From: Gammaproteobacteria bacterium
GTDB taxonomy: Bacteria; Pseudomonadota; Gammaproteobacteria; JABCZS01
NCBI GenBank assembly: GCA_013289605.1
Contig: JABCZS010000017.1
Span: 1-32,739, forward strand
Length of the DNA stretch: 32,739 nt
Direction of reading: 5' to 3'
The notes under the pieces: generated by a model
The model's database searches: none
What the model was told of the DNA's origin: nothing
The model's input: only the letters and a program-made list of their open reading frames with translations
Made by a program: the position numbers and the translations under genes
Part shown: one piece after another, positions 16,636 to 24,466 of the stretch
Layout of the letters: the number at the start of each line of letters is the position of its first letter
Numbering within the stretch: the first letter of the stretch is position 1

Positions 16636-17082
16636 TCAGTGTTGTTTCATTAAAAAACGATCTAAAGCATTGGCAAAAGCACGGTGATCACGTTGATTCA
16701 AGGGGGGCGGGCCACCGCTGACTTGGCCGGTATTTCTTAACTCTTCCATAAAATTTCTAACACTCAAGCGTTGTTGAATATTTTCTAGCGTATATAATTC
16801 TCCACGTGGATTTAAAGCATGTGCCTTTTTTTCTATCACGGCAGAAGCTAAAGGAATATCTGCTGTGATCACTAAATCTCCCGGTTGTACGGTATCAATA
16901 ATTTTCTGATCCGCAACATCAAAGCCGCCTGGGACTTGCACAAGTTTGAAAAGTGGATTTTTCGGGATGCTAATAAAGTGATTCGCAAATAACGTAATGT
17001 TAATTTTAAGGCGTATGGCAGCGCGAAATATAATTTCTTTAATAACATTAGGGCAGGCATCTGCGTCTATGAGTATGTGCAT
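16636..17082 (-). CDS. yaiI: YaiI/YqxD (DUF188) family protein
   Basis: A 148-residue protein of the conserved YaiI/YqxD family, PIN-like in fold and of uncertain function. The N-terminal [15 protein letters not shown], with its clustered Asp residues, and [20 protein letters not shown], then LNPRGELYT, are the family signatures. The C-terminal [23 protein letters not shown] also matches. Start set at ATG 17082. It converges on msrA with a 5-base gap. Confidence 0.9.
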   Translation of the reverse strand: MHILIDADACPNVIKEIIFRAAIRLKINITLFANHFISIPKNPLFKLVQVPGGFDVADQKIIDTVQPGDLVITADIPLASAVIEKKAHALNPRGELYTLENIQQRLSVRNFMEELRNTGQVSGGPPPLNQRDHRAFANALDRFLMKQH

Positions 17083-17145
17083 CAAGAGTAAACGTCCGAA
17101 GGCTTTAAACGTATATTTTAGCTGAAAAAAAGGGATTGCACTGAA

Positions 17146-19521
17146 CTATTCATTATCTGCGGGTATTAAATGCAGCTTTGTTTTTGTTTCTGCTTCTATG
17201 GCATCGCGGGTATAAAGTAATGGAAAATACTCTCCATTTTCCCATAATGCCACCAGATCACGGTAATGAGGGCTAGAGGGCTCACCTGATTGTCCAGGAA
17301 AATTGATGGCTTGCGTGTTATCCCAGTTTCCAATATCAAAAATCATTCTAACGGATGCACCATGAATTTGTTCAAAATCACGGCTGCGATAAATGGCTTG
17401 ATTAGGTGTAAATGCACTTCCCTTTCTGGGTAAGGGGCCCACATTGAGTGCCTCTTTTTCCTTTGGCGTGACTGCAAAAGACAGGGGATGTTCCAAAGTC
17501 ATCTGTAACAATTTCCCCCATTCCCAGGTATTTGAATCATTTCCTTGAAGTTGTATCATTTCCTCATAGGCGGCGTCTAAACTTTGTAAGAGTAGTGCGT
17601 CGCGTTTTTCCACAGCCGAATCACCCCACCATTCTTCAGGATTTTCTAGTACGTTTAACATTATCAATAGATCGGGATGATCAAATGTATTGGCGGCTGT
17701 AGGTGATAAAATTGCTGTTTTAAATGCAGATCTGAGATGGCGACTAAACCAGACTTCATGCAGCGCAGCGGGCGCGGAATGCTGACCCATATTAAAATCC
17801 CACTGGTTTAACAATGACAATGCACGCTGTTGGTTAAACGTATTGCCTTTTAAGGGTTGTAATAATGCCACTAAGCGTGCTGCTGGAATAGAAAAGATGT
17901 CATTTTGTAATTGCATGGAGTTTTCTATAGAAACCGCAGGCAGAGATTTTAATACCGAATAAATACGTTGATACCTAAATGGATTGATCCATTCAAATCC
18001 CAATTTGCGTTCCGCATAAGGGTAACCTTCTGGAAGATTCATTTCATTGGCCGATGCAAAATAACCTTGCTCGGGATTGTAAATAAAAGGGAGCTTTGAG
18101 GGATCCCAAAACCCAGCCCACTCATACTGTCCTGCTCCAGGAACGGGTAATAATCCATCCCAATTAGGACGTATCGCAGCTTTGCCCGCCATCACCCATC
18201 CCACATTACCTTGGACATCTGCATATACTAAATTCGAAGGCGGAGCCGCCCAATGTGCAGCAGCGTTTTTGAAATCTGCAAAGTTTTTTGCGTGAATATA
18301 ACCTAGGGACGCAAAATAAGGTGCAGCCCCCGGTAAAAGCCAAGCCGCACGCACGGCATACGCGCGCTGTTTTTCTTGATCCAGATAAATCACAGGACCG
18401 TGTTGCGTGAATAAAAGTTCTGCAGGCATCGCTTGCGCGTTACGCACAGTTATGCTTTCCTCAACGGCTAGAAAAGGCTGCCATTGCCCGGCATAAAAAT
18501 ATTCACGTGGATTATTAGGATTTAATTCATAAACATATAAATCTTCTTGATCAATGCTGGCAAAGGTAAATGCAAAGGCAATCGTACCGTTATGGCCTAA
18601 TGATACCGCAGGTAAACCAGGTTCCCCGGCCCCAATAATATTAAATGTCGGCGTATGAAGATGGGTAATGTAACGTAAACTAGGAATAGAATAAGCTCGA
18701 TGAGGATCGCTCGCTAAAATGGCCCGACCTGTTGCCGACTTTTCAGGCGAAATTACCCAAGCATTACTGCCGTCATGCAGTGCAGCATCCGGGTTATACT
18801 CAAATTTATTTGTCGCCAGAGTCATGGTTGTTAAAATATCTTCAGGTAAGCAGGGATCAAGTTCCTGAGGTATCTGTGTTGTCCATGGCGGTTGCAGTTC
18901 CGTACGAAAAACATCAACGTCTAAACCCGCTAGGCATGTGACATGAGCACGCATGATTTCTTCTAAAAGATTATGCGTCAGCACATGCGAGCGTATGCGT
19001 ACCACATCATCGGCTGACCATTTAGCTGGAAAATAATTAAATTTTTTAAATTCAAATGGCACGAGCTCGGGATGGTGTGTTAGCAAATCAATATAGGCAT
19101 TAATCCCGGAGATAAATTGTGTGGCAATTCTTTTGGCATCGAGTGGGTAACTCTCCCATTCCTGTTGCATATCACCACGATAAATGAATAATCTAGCTGC
19201 TCTGTCTTGCTCAAGATAGGAGGGTCCAAATATTTCAGACAATTCCCCTAAGCCGCGCCGGCGTGACAAATCAATTTGAAAAAGTCTATCTCGTGCGACA
19301 TTAAAGCCTTGAGCAAAAAAAGCATCGTCTTCATTAGCAGCATAAATATGCGGCACGCCGTAGCGATCAATAAGAATGTCTACCGGTTGTAGCAAACCGG
19401 GTACAAGGATCTGTTGCGACAAAACGACTGCTTTTTTGTACGATATAAAATAATATAAACAAAGAATCAATACTAATAAAATGAGTAGGCTGGGTAATAG
19501 TTTTTTAGATAATCGCTTCAT
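17146..19521 (-). CDS. Penicillin acylase family (Ntn hydrolase) protein, periplasmic
   Basis: About 791 residues, expected to self-process into alpha and beta chains. The N-terminal membrane-spanning signal (LLPSLLILLVLILCLYYFIS) is followed by DRYGVPHIYAANEDDAFFAQ and ARDRLFQIDLSRRRGLGELSE, the conserved alpha-chain start of the family. The beta chain begins at the nucleophile Ser in GSNAWVISPEKSATGRAILA (Ser about residue 252), then SDPHRAYSIPS. Later LNPENP-like and PGQSGEPSSPHYRDL segments fit the C-terminal half. Relatives cleave beta-lactam side chains, N-acyl homoserine lactones or siderophore precursors (PvdQ); the substrate here is unknown. I chose the ATG at 19521 because it puts the signal peptide at the N-terminus; another ATG lies at 19545. 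Confidence 0.87.
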   Translation of the reverse strand: MKRLSKKLLPSLLILLVLILCLYYFISYKKAVVLSQQILVPGLLQPVDILIDRYGVPHIYAANEDDAFFAQGFNVARDRLFQIDLSRRRGLGELSEIFGPSYLEQDRAARLFIYRGDMQQEWESYPLDAKRIATQFISGINAYIDLLTHHPELVPFEFKKFNYFPAKWSADDVVRIRSHVLTHNLLEEIMRAHVTCLAGLDVDVFRTELQPPWTTQIPQELDPCLPEDILTTMTLATNKFEYNPDAALHDGSNAWVISPEKSATGRAILASDPHRAYSIPSLRYITHLHTPTFNIIGAGEPGLPAVSLGHNGTIAFAFTFASIDQEDLYVYELNPNNPREYFYAGQWQPFLAVEESITVRNAQAMPAELLFTQHGPVIYLDQEKQRAYAVRAAWLLPGAAPYFASLGYIHAKNFADFKNAAAHWAAPPSNLVYADVQGNVGWVMAGKAAIRPNWDGLLPVPGAGQYEWAGFWDPSKLPFIYNPEQGYFASANEMNLPEGYPYAERKLGFEWINPFRYQRIYSVLKSLPAVSIENSMQLQNDIFSIPAARLVALLQPLKGNTFNQQRALSLLNQWDFNMGQHSAPAALHEVWFSRHLRSAFKTAILSPTAANTFDHPDLLIMLNVLENPEEWWGDSAVEKRDALLLQSLDAAYEEMIQLQGNDSNTWEWGKLLQMTLEHPLSFAVTPKEKEALNVGPLPRKGSAFTPNQAIYRSRDFEQIHGASVRMIFDIGNWDNTQAINFPGQSGEPSSPHYRDLVALWENGEYFPLLYTRDAIEAETKTKLHLIPADNE

Positions 19522-19573
19522 GGAAATTCTCGATATTAAGTGCATGGCTATGAAGGTTGGCCTGTTTACTGTT

Positions 19574-19838
19574 TCAAAGCAGGTTGATAAATGTTTTAAG
19601 TGCGGGATCTAAAACGCGAATAATATTGTCTTTGTCACGATAAATAAAATCATCCAACATCAATTTTTTAATGGCCTGACGGATGCTGGCTTCAGAAATT
19701 CCAGTATCTCTACAAACATCTTGATGACTGGGATGAGCTGTATTGCTGAATAAATATTTCATATTCATGCGCAGGAATTCTCTCAAGTCTCATGATTTCG
19801 CAGGAATTATAAAATGGACGACTTAATATATCCATTTT
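19574..19838 (-). pseudogene. Remnant of an AAA-type (archaeal-like) ATPase, frameshifted and lacking its P-loop domain
   Basis: Two overlapping frames carry pieces of one protein family. Reading leftward from 19835, one frame gives RPFYNSCEIMRLERIPAHEY, which resembles the sensor/lid segment after the P-loop domain in ATPases of the archaeal ATPase family; it stops at 19710-19712. The other frame (19574-19786) gives SHQDVCRDTGISEASIRQAI then KKLMLDDFIYRDKDNIIRVL and DPALKTFINLL, the winged-helix C-terminus of the same family. The Walker A/B region (about 200 residues) and the helices between the two pieces are missing. This looks like a decayed gene after deletions, although the C-terminal frame alone could be read as a 60-70-residue HTH protein. 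Confidence 0.6.
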
Positions 19839-19850
19839 TCACCGTATAAG

Positions 19851-19880
19851 TTTATGCCGTATAATATTATACGGCATAAA
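19851..19880. repeat. Perfect 30-bp palindrome
   Basis: Each 15-base half (TTTATGCCGTATAAT and its complement) matches exactly around the centre at 19865/19866. A related ACCGTATA lies just left (19841-19848) and a partly matching TATGCGGT just right. The palindrome sits at the upstream edge of the ATPase remnant. It could be an operator, a replication or recombination hot spot, or a tiny transposable palindrome. The rest of the gap, to 20125, contains no gene I can support. Confidence 0.85.
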
Positions 19881-20125
19881 TGTATGCGGTTTAAACGTGA
19901 AAGTCAATCTGAAGAGTTGATTTATCTACTTGTCCTGTTCCAAAGACTGCGACACAAAAGGGATAGGATTCAGCATGTATCTTATTGATTAATGAGCGGT
20001 TCTATTGATATATGTCATTTTCAAACCCTGACTTTGAAATTTACATGTTAATGATAACAGGATAATGCCCCACAGATTTAGAAAAGGCTTGTGTTATAAG
20101 GGGCTGTTTTTGGGTAAACTGCATA

Positions 20126-21544
20126 CTATTTTGCTTGAGGGGTATCTACCAAACTTTGATTATAATTAGGTGATAATACAAAATTCAAAAATCGCCCGGT
20201 GCCTTGCACGTATTGATAACTGTGGATCACGTGAGCCGGGATAAAAACAGAGGCGGGGCTTGAAAATACTTCGGTGGATTCCTCATCGCCAATACCAAAC
20301 GTTACGCTGATCGTTAAGCCCGTGCCATCAGGATGATTGCCCATAAATGCAAAAACACTGTCGCAATGATGGGCATGTTTATCGACATGAGGCGAATATT
20401 CATGTTGATAATCTTTATCAAAAATACGTTCAATAATATAAACGGAACTACGTTCATCGATACGATCATCCATCAATACCCAGCGTGCACCCACCCCATC
20501 GCGGTGATACAGCAATTCCGATGCGCCTTTTACAAAAGGTTTTTTAACGTGTAAGGTATTATGAAAACGTTGTTGAGCGCCCCGCTCCAAAGTATTTAAA
20601 ATGTTCTTTCTTACTGCACCATAACGTTCTGGATTTAATGATTCATACGCCTTAGGATTATTCAGCGCGGCTTTAATGTGGTATTTAGAGGTATGGGTAA
20701 ATACATGACGCCCTACTATAGGATGATGGGGCTCGCATTTAAATCCGCCCACGCGTTGTATGAGTTGCACCAGATTTTGAGAGGCTTGCCAATGGTAAGC
20801 CTGATGATAAAATTGTTCTAGAGTCGCGCTGATGGAAAATAAATCACATATCCCTGCACGCTCACCTATGCCTAAAATGGACGTGTCTATTACACTTGCA
20901 CCTGCGTCTATCGCTGCAATCGCATTGGCTTGCGCTAAGCCTAAATCGTTATGTAAATGCACTTCGATTTCACAATTAAATTGAGCGATTGCATGCTGCA
21001 CGGCTTTAAAGCACTCACGTGGGTGCCACATACCCACCGTGTCGGCCAAACTCATTCTATCAGCGCCCGCTTGCACGGCAATCATGCCTAATTCGGCAAT
21101 TAAATGGGGCTCGGTTCTTGATGCATCCTCAATGGTGAAGCGTACTTTTAATCCATTATTTTTAGCGAGCAAAATTGCGGCATACACTTGATCTTTTATC
21201 CATGCTCTGGACTTGTTATTAAATTTTGTCGCAAGTGAAATATCATTATAAGAAGCCCAAATGCCGACCCACTGTGCCTTTGTATCGATGGCGGCAAGCA
21301 CATCTTGTTCACAGGCTCTCGCATGGACTAATAAATCTACGCCGCTGACAGATGCACAAATGGTTTTACACAAGGCTAGTTCTGATTCTGAAATACCAGG
21401 ATGGCCAATTTCAATGTGCGGCACGCCAAATTTTTGCAGCTGTTTAATTAATTCAAGCTTTTCATGAATAGAAAAACAGATGCCTGAGGCTTGTTCACCT
21501 TCACGCAGCGTCGTATCTAAAATTAATATTTTTTTAGTGTTCAT
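20126..21544 (-). CDS. Homocitrate/isopropylmalate synthase-like enzyme fused to a C-terminal cupin
   Basis: A 472-residue protein. Residues about 1-330 are a DRE-TIM (HMGL-like) condensing domain: ILDTTLREGEQASG at the start, the metal-binding HLHNDLG (196-202), and GASVIDTSILGIGERAGICD, as in NifV/LeuA. GGFKCEPHHPIVGRHVFTH with LNNPKAYESLNPERYG follows and matches the subdomain after the barrel. Such enzymes condense acetyl-CoA with an alpha-keto acid. Residues about 350-460 replace the usual leucine-binding domain with a cupin-like fold: HVDKHAHH supplies His ligands near 386-393 and FIPAHVIHSY supplies a further His at 438 or 441. The gene start overlaps the hydrolase gene by 11 bases. 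The substrate is not predictable; primary LeuA function is unlikely because no leuB/C/D lie nearby and the regulatory domain is absent. Confidence 0.8.
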   Translation of the reverse strand: MNTKKILILDTTLREGEQASGICFSIHEKLELIKQLQKFGVPHIEIGHPGISESELALCKTICASVSGVDLLVHARACEQDVLAAIDTKAQWVGIWASYNDISLATKFNNKSRAWIKDQVYAAILLAKNNGLKVRFTIEDASRTEPHLIAELGMIAVQAGADRMSLADTVGMWHPRECFKAVQHAIAQFNCEIEVHLHNDLGLAQANAIAAIDAGASVIDTSILGIGERAGICDLFSISATLEQFYHQAYHWQASQNLVQLIQRVGGFKCEPHHPIVGRHVFTHTSKYHIKAALNNPKAYESLNPERYGAVRKNILNTLERGAQQRFHNTLHVKKPFVKGASELLYHRDGVGARWVLMDDRIDERSSVYIIERIFDKDYQHEYSPHVDKHAHHCDSVFAFMGNHPDGTGLTISVTFGIGDEESTEVFSSPASVFIPAHVIHSYQYVQGTGRFLNFVLSPNYNQSLVDTPQAK

Positions 21545-22553
21545 TGTTTATAAAATTTGTCACTTCGTTGTAAAATTCAGATCTATTCTTTTCATAAATA
21601 AGCCAGTGGGTGGCTTCCTTCACATGGACTTCTTTTTTATGTTTAACGTGGGTTAATTGTGAAAATAAGGTTTTATCAGCAAAAATGTCTTGTTCACCAT
21701 AAATCACCAGAGTAGGTGTGGTGATCTGCTTAATGGGATAGGGCACCTGATGATGCCAAGTGAGAAATAAATCTTTCATCGGGCCCATGGGCCGACGTAA
21801 AGTTCCTTTTTCCATAGGGTGCTTGTCAATGCTACGGTAGGTGTTGCCCACGGCATTAAAAGCGGCTTGTGAGGCGATAGTTGCATTGCCATTCGTCATC
21901 ATTTGCCAATGTGATTGAATTATTTTCCAAGGTATATTCTGATAAGCGGGTAAGTGTTCATTAAATTGCCCATTTTTAGTGGCATAAGGCTGAAGAAAAA
22001 TTGCTTGTGCAGACTGCGGTAATGAGTCGGCATACATTGCGCCATATAAAATCAAGTGATCCACTTGCGTAGGGTATTTTATGGCATACATCGCAGCCAC
22101 TATCGAACCCCAAGACCAACCCAGTAAAGTAACCTTAGTTTTGCCGGTTTTTTGAGTAATAAAATCGATGGCGTGTGCAAGTTGTGGCAAGGCCTCTGTT
22201 GCGCGCAGCGGAAATATGCCGGTGGGAGGCGGATTTTTCTGCATGCTCGGGGGAAAAGAGGCTTTCCCCTGAGCCACAAAATCTATGCCCCAGACGTCAA
22301 ATCCATTTTCTGCAAGTTTATCCATGAGTGAAAATTGAGGGACATCAAATGCTGCAACCGAAGGTATACTCAAGGAGTTCACTAAAATAACAACTTTAGC
22401 ATTTTTATTATTGGTTAATGTTTTTTCTTTTAAATAAATTTTAAGGTCATTTTGAGTGTTGAGAAAATAATCATGTGAGTGTACCTTGGCTGCAACAATA
22501 GAAGAAGCCATGCAAAAAACAATCGTTATTAAAAAAAGTTTATAAGTGTTCAT
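21534..22553 (-). CDS. Secreted alpha/beta hydrolase
   Basis: A 339-residue hydrolase with an N-terminal signal peptide (MNTYKLFLITIVFCMASSIVAA, cut near residue 22), so probably periplasmic. The nucleophile elbow is GWSWGS with Ser147. The acidic member is probably the Asp in YGEQDIF and the base the His in EATHWLIYE. The oxyanion side is in the VVILVNSLSIPS strand. It overlaps the upstream ThiF-like gene by 14 bases and the downstream synthase by 11, so it is firmly in the operon. A secreted hydrolase amid cytoplasmic enzymes suggests removal of a protecting group, ester hydrolysis on export, or lactone/peptide cleavage outside the cytoplasm; this is inference. Confidence 0.82.
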   Translation of the reverse strand: MNTYKLFLITIVFCMASSIVAAKVHSHDYFLNTQNDLKIYLKEKTLTNNKNAKVVILVNSLSIPSVAAFDVPQFSLMDKLAENGFDVWGIDFVAQGKASFPPSMQKNPPPTGIFPLRATEALPQLAHAIDFITQKTGKTKVTLLGWSWGSIVAAMYAIKYPTQVDHLILYGAMYADSLPQSAQAIFLQPYATKNGQFNEHLPAYQNIPWKIIQSHWQMMTNGNATIASQAAFNAVGNTYRSIDKHPMEKGTLRRPMGPMKDLFLTWHHQVPYPIKQITTPTLVIYGEQDIFADKTLFSQLTHVKHKKEVHVKEATHWLIYEKNRSEFYNEVTNFINNEH

Positions 22554-23391
22554 TATTCCAACTGCCCTCAGATGGCGTCTGTACTTTCACCATTTCGGGA
22601 GTGGATAAATCAACCTTGATTAATCGCGGCGCTAAAGTGGGTGCAAGATGTTCTCGTTTAATTATGAATTTCATGGCTTCAAAACTGGCAAGTAAGCCTA
22701 TCATGTTCGCAACAGGACAGATCACGGCCCAGGGTGCTTGCTTATTAATAAACCCTTCTGCCCAATCCGGCAATGCGCCATGGGTGATTGCAGTGCGCGC
22801 TCTGCCGTCTTTTAATGCTTCGATTTTTGCACGCATTTCAGGTGTGAGCGCTTGCTGATAAGAAGGATGTTGTAGCGCTAATTCATAAGGCATCGTGTCT
22901 TTATTAAAACACATGACGCCACCGCGAAAAGGTGGCGTAACGGCTATCCAAATAGAAGGGATCCCAAGTTCTGCTGCCGCACGATGAATAATAACGCGAG
23001 ACACTAAATTATCCGTGGCATCAATAATAACATCATGATTGGTTAATAATGTTTGTGCATTATCTTCAGTCACACGGAGTTGATGATGCGTGACACTCAT
23101 TAAAGGATTAATGTCTTGCACGGTTTGTTCGGCAACTTGAGCTTTAGACACCCCTTTATTACTTAAAAAAGCCAGCATTTGCCGATTAATATTGCTGTCT
23201 TCGAACTTGTCACCATCGATAATGGTTAAATGTCCGAGTCCCATGCGTGCTAAAGAAATTAAGGTAATGCCGCCGACACCGCCTGCGCCTACGATGGCAA
23301 CACGTGCATTTTTTAACTGTGTTTGTTCTTGTTGCGTGAACACGCCATAATTGCGGGCATATACTTTTTCATACTTTTCGTGTGTAGACAT
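22540..23391 (-). CDS. ThiF/MoeB-family E1-like adenylyltransferase (paralogue 1)
   Basis: A 283-residue E1-like enzyme; the ATG at 23391 is chosen because GGAGGT lies 6 bases before it and the reading upstream overlaps the previous gene. The nucleotide site is VAIVGAGGVGGITLISLA (GxGGxGG at 35-41), with IIDGD (Asp59/Asp61), NINRQ (67-71), Lys83 and DATDN (124-128). These are the ATP- and Mg-binding residues of the family. It lacks the Cys-x-x-Cys pairs of ThiF/MoeB and has no obvious transfer Cys apart from Cys161 and Cys225. It therefore looks closer to free-standing peptide or small-acid adenylating members (MccB- or PaaA-like). About 40 percent similar by eye to the next gene; the two are tandem duplicates. 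Confidence 0.8.
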   Translation of the reverse strand: MSTHEKYEKVYARNYGVFTQQEQTQLKNARVAIVGAGGVGGITLISLARMGLGHLTIIDGDKFEDSNINRQMLAFLSNKGVSKAQVAEQTVQDINPLMSVTHHQLRVTEDNAQTLLTNHDVIIDATDNLVSRVIIHRAAAELGIPSIWIAVTPPFRGGVMCFNKDTMPYELALQHPSYQQALTPEMRAKIEALKDGRARTAITHGALPDWAEGFINKQAPWAVICPVANMIGLLASFEAMKFIIKREHLAPTLAPRLIKVDLSTPEMVKVQTPSEGSWNNEHL

Positions 23392-23404
23392 GGGTGACCT
23401 CCGG

Positions 23405-24262
23405 TTAAAACTGTTCAGCAGGCCAGATGCCTTGTTCTGGACTTGCAACGCGCACTTGCGAGTCATCATTATCCAAATCAATTAATAAGGCTTTAGGCGC
23501 CGCGGCTAAGGGCGGTAAGCCCACCAGAATTTGTATCGCTTCATGCACGCTGAAGGTGGCTAATAATGCAGCACGAATCGGGGTGATGATCCAACCTGCT
23601 TTGCCTACACAATAATCATCCGCCCAGGATTGGGGCGCACCTAATGTGACAGAATATTGCGCCCGTTTATTTTTAACCGCGCGTATCGCTTGCTTCACCT
23701 CAGGGGTTAATGGTTTTCCTTGTGAAGGCAAGCCTAATAAGGTTTCATAATCAATGCCGCCTGGCAGAAAGCTGGAAATAAAGCCGCGGTGGGGTGGGCT
23801 ACCGGACATGCTAATACTGGGGATCCCTAATGCTCGCGCAGCCCGATGCACACAGACGCGAGCACACATGTCATCTAGCGCTTCCAATACGAGATCATGG
23901 CCTGCAATCAAATCCTGCGCATTATGCTCATCGACACTGATGGCGTGAAACTCACCCTTTAATTCAGGGTTAATGCGTTTGAGCTCACGCTCAGCAACAG
24001 CAGCTTTAGGCTCGCCCAGGGTATCGGTATAAGCAAACATTTGCCGATTTAAATTAGAAGTTTCAAAGGTATCAGGATCAACCCCGGTAATATGCCCTAT
24101 TCCATGGCGTGCGGCTAACATGGCCTCAAAACCGCCGACCCCCCCTAGGCCTAAAATAATGATCCGCGCATCTTTTAGCCGGTTTTGCTGGGTTTCACTG
24201 TACACGCCGATGTTTTTTTGAGTAAATTCTTTATAAAAATCAGATGGTTGAGGATTGTGCAT
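23405..24262 (-). CDS. ThiF/MoeB-family E1-like adenylyltransferase (paralogue 2)
   Basis: A 285-residue E1-like enzyme. IIILGLGGVGGFEAML (GxGGxGG at 38-44), Asp61/Asp63 in VDPD, NLNRQ (70-74), Lys86 and LDD (129-131) form the adenylate site. SPPHRGFISSF and LTPEVKQAIRAVKNKRAQY align with VTPPFRGGVMCF and LTPEMRAKIEALKDGRART in paralogue 1, which shows a gene duplication covering the whole length. The Cys residues differ (Cys133, Cys137, Cys218), and there is no zinc Cys quartet. The pair may act as a heterodimer, like eukaryotic E1 halves, or on two carboxylates. It starts the four-gene cluster after a 204-base gap; 13 bases separate it from paralogue 1. Confidence 0.8.
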   Translation of the reverse strand: MHNPQPSDFYKEFTQKNIGVYSETQQNRLKDARIIILGLGGVGGFEAMLAARHGIGHITGVDPDTFETSNLNRQMFAYTDTLGEPKAAVAERELKRINPELKGEFHAISVDEHNAQDLIAGHDLVLEALDDMCARVCVHRAARALGIPSISMSGSPPHRGFISSFLPGGIDYETLLGLPSQGKPLTPEVKQAIRAVKNKRAQYSVTLGAPQSWADDYCVGKAGWIITPIRAALLATFSVHEAIQILVGLPPLAAAPKALLIDLDNDDSQVRVASPEQGIWPAEQF

Positions 24263-24293
24263 GCATGCCCTTGGTATATAAAGTCATAGCGCT

Positions 24294-24323
24294 ATTGTAT
24301 GACAAGAAACCTCTGAGTTGCAA
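24294..24323 (-). promoter_or_regulatory. Candidate sigma70 promoter for the ThiF-like operon
   Basis: On the minus strand TTGCAA (24318-24323) and TACAAT (24294-24299) are separated by 18 bases. The TACAAT box is a 5/6 match, and the spacing fits a start some 20-25 bases before the ATG at 24262. It lies downstream of the long hairpin, so the two-gene SDR transcript and the four-gene transcript could be separate. Confidence 0.45.
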
Positions 24324-24386
24324 ATGTTCATAGGATTTACGAACCAGTGTTATAACCGAGATAGGCTCTTATTTATTTTCCGACCA

Positions 24387-24438
24387 TTTTATCCTGTACT
24401 CCAAAATAGACACGTCCATTTTGGAGTACAGGATAAAA
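24387..24438. repeat. Perfect 21-bp inverted repeat (hairpin) between two cluster halves
   Basis: The arms 24387-24407 and 24418-24438 (core TCCTGTACTCCAAAAT and its complement) match perfectly around a 10-base loop, AGACACGTCC; GAC/GTC extends the pairing after two mismatches. It lies 29 bases after the SDR gene stop. The left arm begins with TTTTATCC, so a leftward transcript would run into the hairpin followed by A-rich rather than T-rich sequence, which is not a textbook terminator. A terminator, an mRNA processing site, or a palindromic mobile repeat are all possible. Confidence 0.75.
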
Positions 24439-24466
24439 CAGTCAGAAGCAAGTACGATTACGTTGT

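Noticed and set aside
19881-20125. A possible coding or RNA feature in the gap between the ATPase remnant and the synthase gene
   Set aside because: All three minus frames are stop-rich and show no ATPase-like residues; no tRNA or strong hairpin was seen.
24330-24350. AGGATTTACGAA resembling the MITE end
   Set aside because: Only about 11 of the first 17 bases match and no partner end is found; too weak to call a decayed copy.
24263-24350. Short peptide frames upstream of the E1-like gene, e.g. MNICNSEVSCHTIAL
   Set aside because: I looked for an MccA-like precursor peptide because MccB-type E1 enzymes use one. This frame has no ribosome site and overlaps the candidate promoter, so it is not supported.
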